Assembly (NCBI RefSeq): GCF_003570905.1
Contig: NZ_QXJM01000039.1
Span: 1,426,001 to 1,490,000, forward strand
DNA: 64,000 nucleotides
Origin: Cohnella faecalis
Lineage (GTDB): Bacteria > Bacillota > Bacilli > Paenibacillales > Paenibacillaceae
Direction of reading: 5' to 3'
Both the position numbers and the translations under genes were made by a program. Each line of letters opens with the position of its first letter. Position 1 is the first letter of the stretch. Below the pieces are notes generated by a model, which saw nothing but the letters and a program-made list of their open reading frames with translations, was not told the DNA's origin and ran no database searches. Shown in pieces: positions 61,230 through 64,000 of this stretch.

Positions 61230-62348
61230 TCACAGTCTTCCCGTACCGAACCGGATAAATCGGCCGACATCCCGGAATACTCGCGCTCGATGACAAGCGG
61301 TTAGCACGACGATCGAGACGGGACCGATAATAAGGCCGAAAAATCCGAACAGCTTCAATCCGACGAACATCGCAATTAGAGTGGGCAGCGGGTCGAGGCC
61401 GACGCTGGAGGCAAGCACCTTCGGTTCAATGAATTGGCGAGCGACGAGCACGACGCCGTACAGGACGGAGAGTCCCGTTCCTAGCTGCCAGTCGCCGGCA
61501 AGGAACACATAGCCGATCCACGGGATCATCGCCGCTCCTACACCCAAGTAAGGCAGCAGATCGACGAAGCCGATTAACAGCCCGATGGATATAGCGTTCT
61601 CTACCCCGAGCATGAACAAGCCGGACGTGACGACGACCGCCGTTATCGAAATCATAATAAGCTGAGCCCGTACGTATCCGAACAGAGCTTGCTTCAAATC
61701 CTTCGCGACCTCGCCGGTTCTCCGCCGCAAGCCTTCGGGGAACCAGTCGCTCAGTCTGCTCAGATGACGGTGCCAATCCTTGCTTATGAAGAACGAAGCG
61801 AGCAGCACGACGACCGTAATAGTCGCTACCTCCGGCAGCGAGGAGAGGACGCTCACGATTCCGTTCAAAAAACCGCCGATCAGGCTGGTGCCCGCAGCTG
61901 TCAAAGCCTGTGCGGTATCGGAGACACGGCTGTTGATCGTTTCCTGATAGTTGGGATTTTCCTTATAGAAGGTATTGATCCGTTCGATTAGATCATGGAT
62001 GTCCGGACGGGCGAGAAAAGCGTTGAACGTCGTTTCCACCCAGGCGACGGAGCTTTGGAGAGAACCCGACAAGTTCATGATTTGCGAGACGAGGCGCATG
62101 ACAAGCGCGGAGACGATCGTCAGCATAGCGGCGGTGAAGAGGAGCAGCGTGAGCGTAACGGCAAGCCAACGGGGGAATCGGGCTTTGAGGTGAAAGAAAG
62201 AAACGAGCGGATTCAAGGCATAAGCGAGCAGCCAGCCGAGTATAAAAGGATACACGAGCGGAAGCGCCCACCAGACGACGAAGCAACCTCCTCCGATAAT
62301 CGCAACGACGATAATCAGACGCCATGCGATCGCAAGCCTCCGGTCCAA
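61230..62348 (-). CDS. ytvI: Sporulation membrane protein YtvI (AI-2E transporter family)
   Basis: The 372-residue protein has about eight helices with the family blocks LLIGFVDLLPYLGVGAAMIPWIGY and LSVLYGVVLVARQFIEPKVLASSVGLDPLPTLIAMFVGLKLFGFFGLIIGP. The Firmicutes subgroup is called YtvI and is linked to sporulation. Transport substrate is unproven. TTG start at 62348 with GGAGG nine bases upstream. It is divergent from the ppk gene. Confidence 0.88.
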   Translation of the reverse strand: MDRRLAIAWRLIIVVAIIGGGCFVVWWALPLVYPFILGWLLAYALNPLVSFFHLKARFPRWLAVTLTLLLFTAAMLTIVSALVMRLVSQIMNLSGSLQSSVAWVETTFNAFLARPDIHDLIERINTFYKENPNYQETINSRVSDTAQALTAAGTSLIGGFLNGIVSVLSSLPEVATITVVVLLASFFISKDWHRHLSRLSDWFPEGLRRRTGEVAKDLKQALFGYVRAQLIMISITAVVVTSGLFMLGVENAISIGLLIGFVDLLPYLGVGAAMIPWIGYVFLAGDWQLGTGLSVLYGVVLVARQFIEPKVLASSVGLDPLPTLIAMFVGLKLFGFFGLIIGPVSIVVLTACHRARVFRDVGRFIRFGTGRL

Positions 62349-62475
62349 GCACCGGCCTCCTTTTTTCCGCTGCCGCGGAATTCGTCTTCTTCTTTTTTCC
62401 TATTATACCCTATCGGGTTCGGTCTTCGGAAAGCTTTGAGATTCTTTTTATAGAGATTGTCCATTTTACTTTGGG

Positions 62476-62518
62476 TTAATGATCGGTTAACGCAGGCTTT
62501 ACAATTTGATAACATAAT
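62476..62518 (+). promoter_or_regulatory. Pho-box-like direct repeats and -10 box of ppk
   Basis: Four hexamers related to TT(A/T)ACA begin at 62476, 62487, 62498 and 62509, exactly 11 bases apart (TTAATG, TTAACG, TTTACA, ATAACA). The last overlaps CATAAT at 62513-62518. PhoP of Bacillus binds four such repeats with 4-6-base spacers. The match suggests phosphate-starvation control of ppk. Confidence 0.6.
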
Positions 62519-62561
62519 GAGGAAGAGATATCCGGTTTGTACGAAACAGGAGGAACTCCTT

Positions 62562-64000
62562 ATGAGAAAGGCGATTCGCCTGCACCAATCCGGTTCGATC
62601 GGAGCGATGCGGCAAAGCGGAAGCTTCAAAAAGTATATAAACCGCGATTTGAGCTGGATCGAATTTAACCGCCGCGTGCTGGAGGAAGCGGAAGACGCCG
62701 CTACTCCTCTGCTGGAGCGGTTCCAGTTTCTTGCCATCGTATCCAGCAACTTGGACGAATTCATGAGCGTGCGCGTAGCGGGCCTTAACGATCAGCGCAA
62801 GGCAGGCTATCAGAAAGCCGATTTCACCGGTTATTCTCCGCAAAGCCTCATTAAGAGAATTATCAAGAGAACCGAAAGAGTGACCAAGCAGCAATATCGC
62901 GTCTACAGAGATCTGATGCGCATGATCGCCAAGGAAGGCGTCCTGCTGCAGCCGTGGGAGGATTTGAACGAGGAGCAGCAGGACTCGATGAAGTCGTATT
63001 TTCAAGACATCGTCTATCCCGTGCTGACTCCAATGGCGGTCGATGTGAGCCGTCCTTTTCCGCTTGTTCACAGCAAAGAGCTTTACTTGGCCGTCGTGCT
63101 TCGCAAGAACGATGCGGCGGAGACGGATATGTCGAGCGAGCGGACGTTTTGCGCTATCGTTCAGGTGCCGTCCATTCTTCCGCGTACGATTCCCGTTCCG
63201 GGACGGCGCAATAGCCGGAAGCAAAGCTTTTTGCTGCTGGAGGAATTGATCAAGGAGCAGATCGGCCTGCTGTTCAGTGGCTACGAGACCGAAGCGGTGC
63301 ATGCGTTCCGCGTGACGCGAAATTCCGATCTCACGCTTAACGAGGAAGGCGCGGAGGATTTGCTGCAGGAGATCGAGAAGGAGCTTCGGAGGCGGCAGAG
63401 GGGTATTCCGGTTCGGCTGGAGGTCGAGGACGGCATCCACTCGCACGCGTTGGAGCTGCTGAAGGATGAGCTGGGACTGGAGGACGACGTTTATGAAATC
63501 GACGGTCCGCTCGATCTCGGATTTCTGTCCAAGTTCGCGAATATGCTTCCGAACCTTGACCACCTTCGTTATCCTCGGGTAGAGCCGGTCTATCCGGTCG
63601 AATTCGAGGAAGCCGACAACATGCTGTCCGTCCTGAGGGAACGGGATGTCCTACTTTACCATCCATACGAGTCATTCGAGGTCGTTAACGATTTTATTCT
63701 GGAGGCGGCTTCCGATCCTGACGTCCTGGCGATCAAGATGACGTTGTATCGGGTCAGCACCGGTTCCGTGCTCGTGCAGGCGCTGGCGAAGGCGGCGGAA
63801 TCCGGCAAGCAGGTTACCGTCGTCGTCGAAATAAAAGCCCGGTTCGATGAGGAGCGCAACATCGCATGGGCGCGCCAGCTGGAGAAGGCCGGCTGTCACG
63901 TCGTCTATGGGCTTGCCGGACTGAAAACCCACGCCAAGATTACATTGGTCGTTCGGCGGGAGGGCGGCTCGCTGCGCCGTTACGTCCATGTGGGAACGGG
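62562..64000 (+). CDS. ppk: Polyphosphate kinase PPK1, N-terminal 480 residues (runs off window end)
   Basis: The frame starts at ATG 62562, 7 bases after AGGAGG, and is open to the edge. It shows the N domain (YINRDLSWIEFNRRVLEEAED, QFLAIVSSNLDEFMSVRVAG), the head (VYPVLTPMAVDVSRPFPL) and the first catalytic C domain (PYESFEVVNDFILEAASDPDVLAIKMTLYR, KQVTVVVEIKARFDEERNIAWARQLE, GLKTHAKITLV with the phosphorylated-His region). It makes polyphosphate from ATP. A Pho-box-like array precedes it. Residues beyond ~480 are outside the window. Confidence 0.96.
   Translation, partial: MRKAIRLHQSGSIGAMRQSGSFKKYINRDLSWIEFNRRVLEEAEDAATPLLERFQFLAIVSSNLDEFMSVRVAGLNDQRKAGYQKADFTGYSPQSLIKRIIKRTERVTKQQYRVYRDLMRMIAKEGVLLQPWEDLNEEQQDSMKSYFQDIVYPVLTPMAVDVSRPFPLVHSKELYLAVVLRKNDAAETDMSSERTFCAIVQVPSILPRTIPVPGRRNSRKQSFLLLEELIKEQIGLLFSGYETEAVHAFRVTRNSDLTLNEEGAEDLLQEIEKELRRRQRGIPVRLEVEDGIHSHALELLKDELGLEDDVYEIDGPLDLGFLSKFANMLPNLDHLRYPRVEPVYPVEFEEADNMLSVLRERDVLLYHPYESFEVVNDFILEAASDPDVLAIKMTLYRVSTGSVLVQALAKAAESGKQVTVVVEIKARFDEERNIAWARQLEKAGCHVVYGLAGLKTHAKITLVVRREGGSLRRYVHVGT

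Noticed and set aside
62499..63563. 354-codon minus-strand frame opposite ppk
   Set aside because: Antisense shadow of ppk with no ribosome site.

Overview
The window is a high-GC, low-intergenic-content stretch from an endospore-forming Firmicute, most likely Paenibacillaceae (Cohnella/Paenibacillus-like). The evidence is gerE, ytrH/ytrI, ytvI, a YhcN/YlaJ lipoprotein, a CgeB-family and a CotSA-like glycosyltransferase, SLH domains, a FapR-type box at fabH, a Bacillus-type dnaE/accDA/pyk neighbourhood and TTG/GTG starts behind strong GGAGG sites. No rRNA, tRNA or CRISPR array was seen.

Layout. 0-3.5 kb: an aminotransferase fragment, a PNPOx-like flavoprotein, a divergent MocR regulator (its PLP lysine replaced by Arg) and an AraC regulator. 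3.5-8.8 kb: a repeat-rich gap with four palindromes about 52 bp apart, then a MarR gene with its own palindromic operator and an operon for an arylsulfotransferase-like protein and a sulfonate-type ABC importer. 9-12.4 kb: psd, an AT-rich orphan, a CotSA-like glycosyltransferase and a CzrA-type metal sensor. 12.5-38 kb: the accessory centrepiece. It holds a ~2,110-residue decapeptide-repeat protein ending in a WIAG-like tail, a series of glycosyltransferases and a nucleotidyltransferase with basic tails and G-Y-x-x-G-x-x-x-G motifs, four small cluster proteins, an IS256 element, an SLH protein, a 1,743-residue secreted protein, a CgeB-like and a GT4 glycosyltransferase, then an IS3 element. 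39.7-47 kb: fabH, a spore lipoprotein, gerE, an ABC exporter, ytoI/ytpI/ytrI/ytrH. 47-64 kb: dnaE, accDA, pyk, a SiaBCA-like partner-switch module with a GGDEF/HD-GYP protein, a thioesterase, fxsA, ytvI and the start of ppk behind a Pho-box-like array.

The 12.5-38 kb cluster looks like a machine for making and glycosylating a fibrous spore surface. The giant repeat gene has the same AC-N17-CATATGATA promoter as gerE (sigma-K type). Several unrelated glycosyltransferases carry the same kind of basic, Gly/Tyr-repeat N-terminus, which I infer is a shared docking or self-assembly tag.

Caution on sequence quality: at least six genes carry a -1 shift of the same kind, usually at a short G/C run, and one hits accA, which should be essential. 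These are most simply explained as homopolymer under-calls, so broken genes in this window should not be read as pseudogenes without checking reads.
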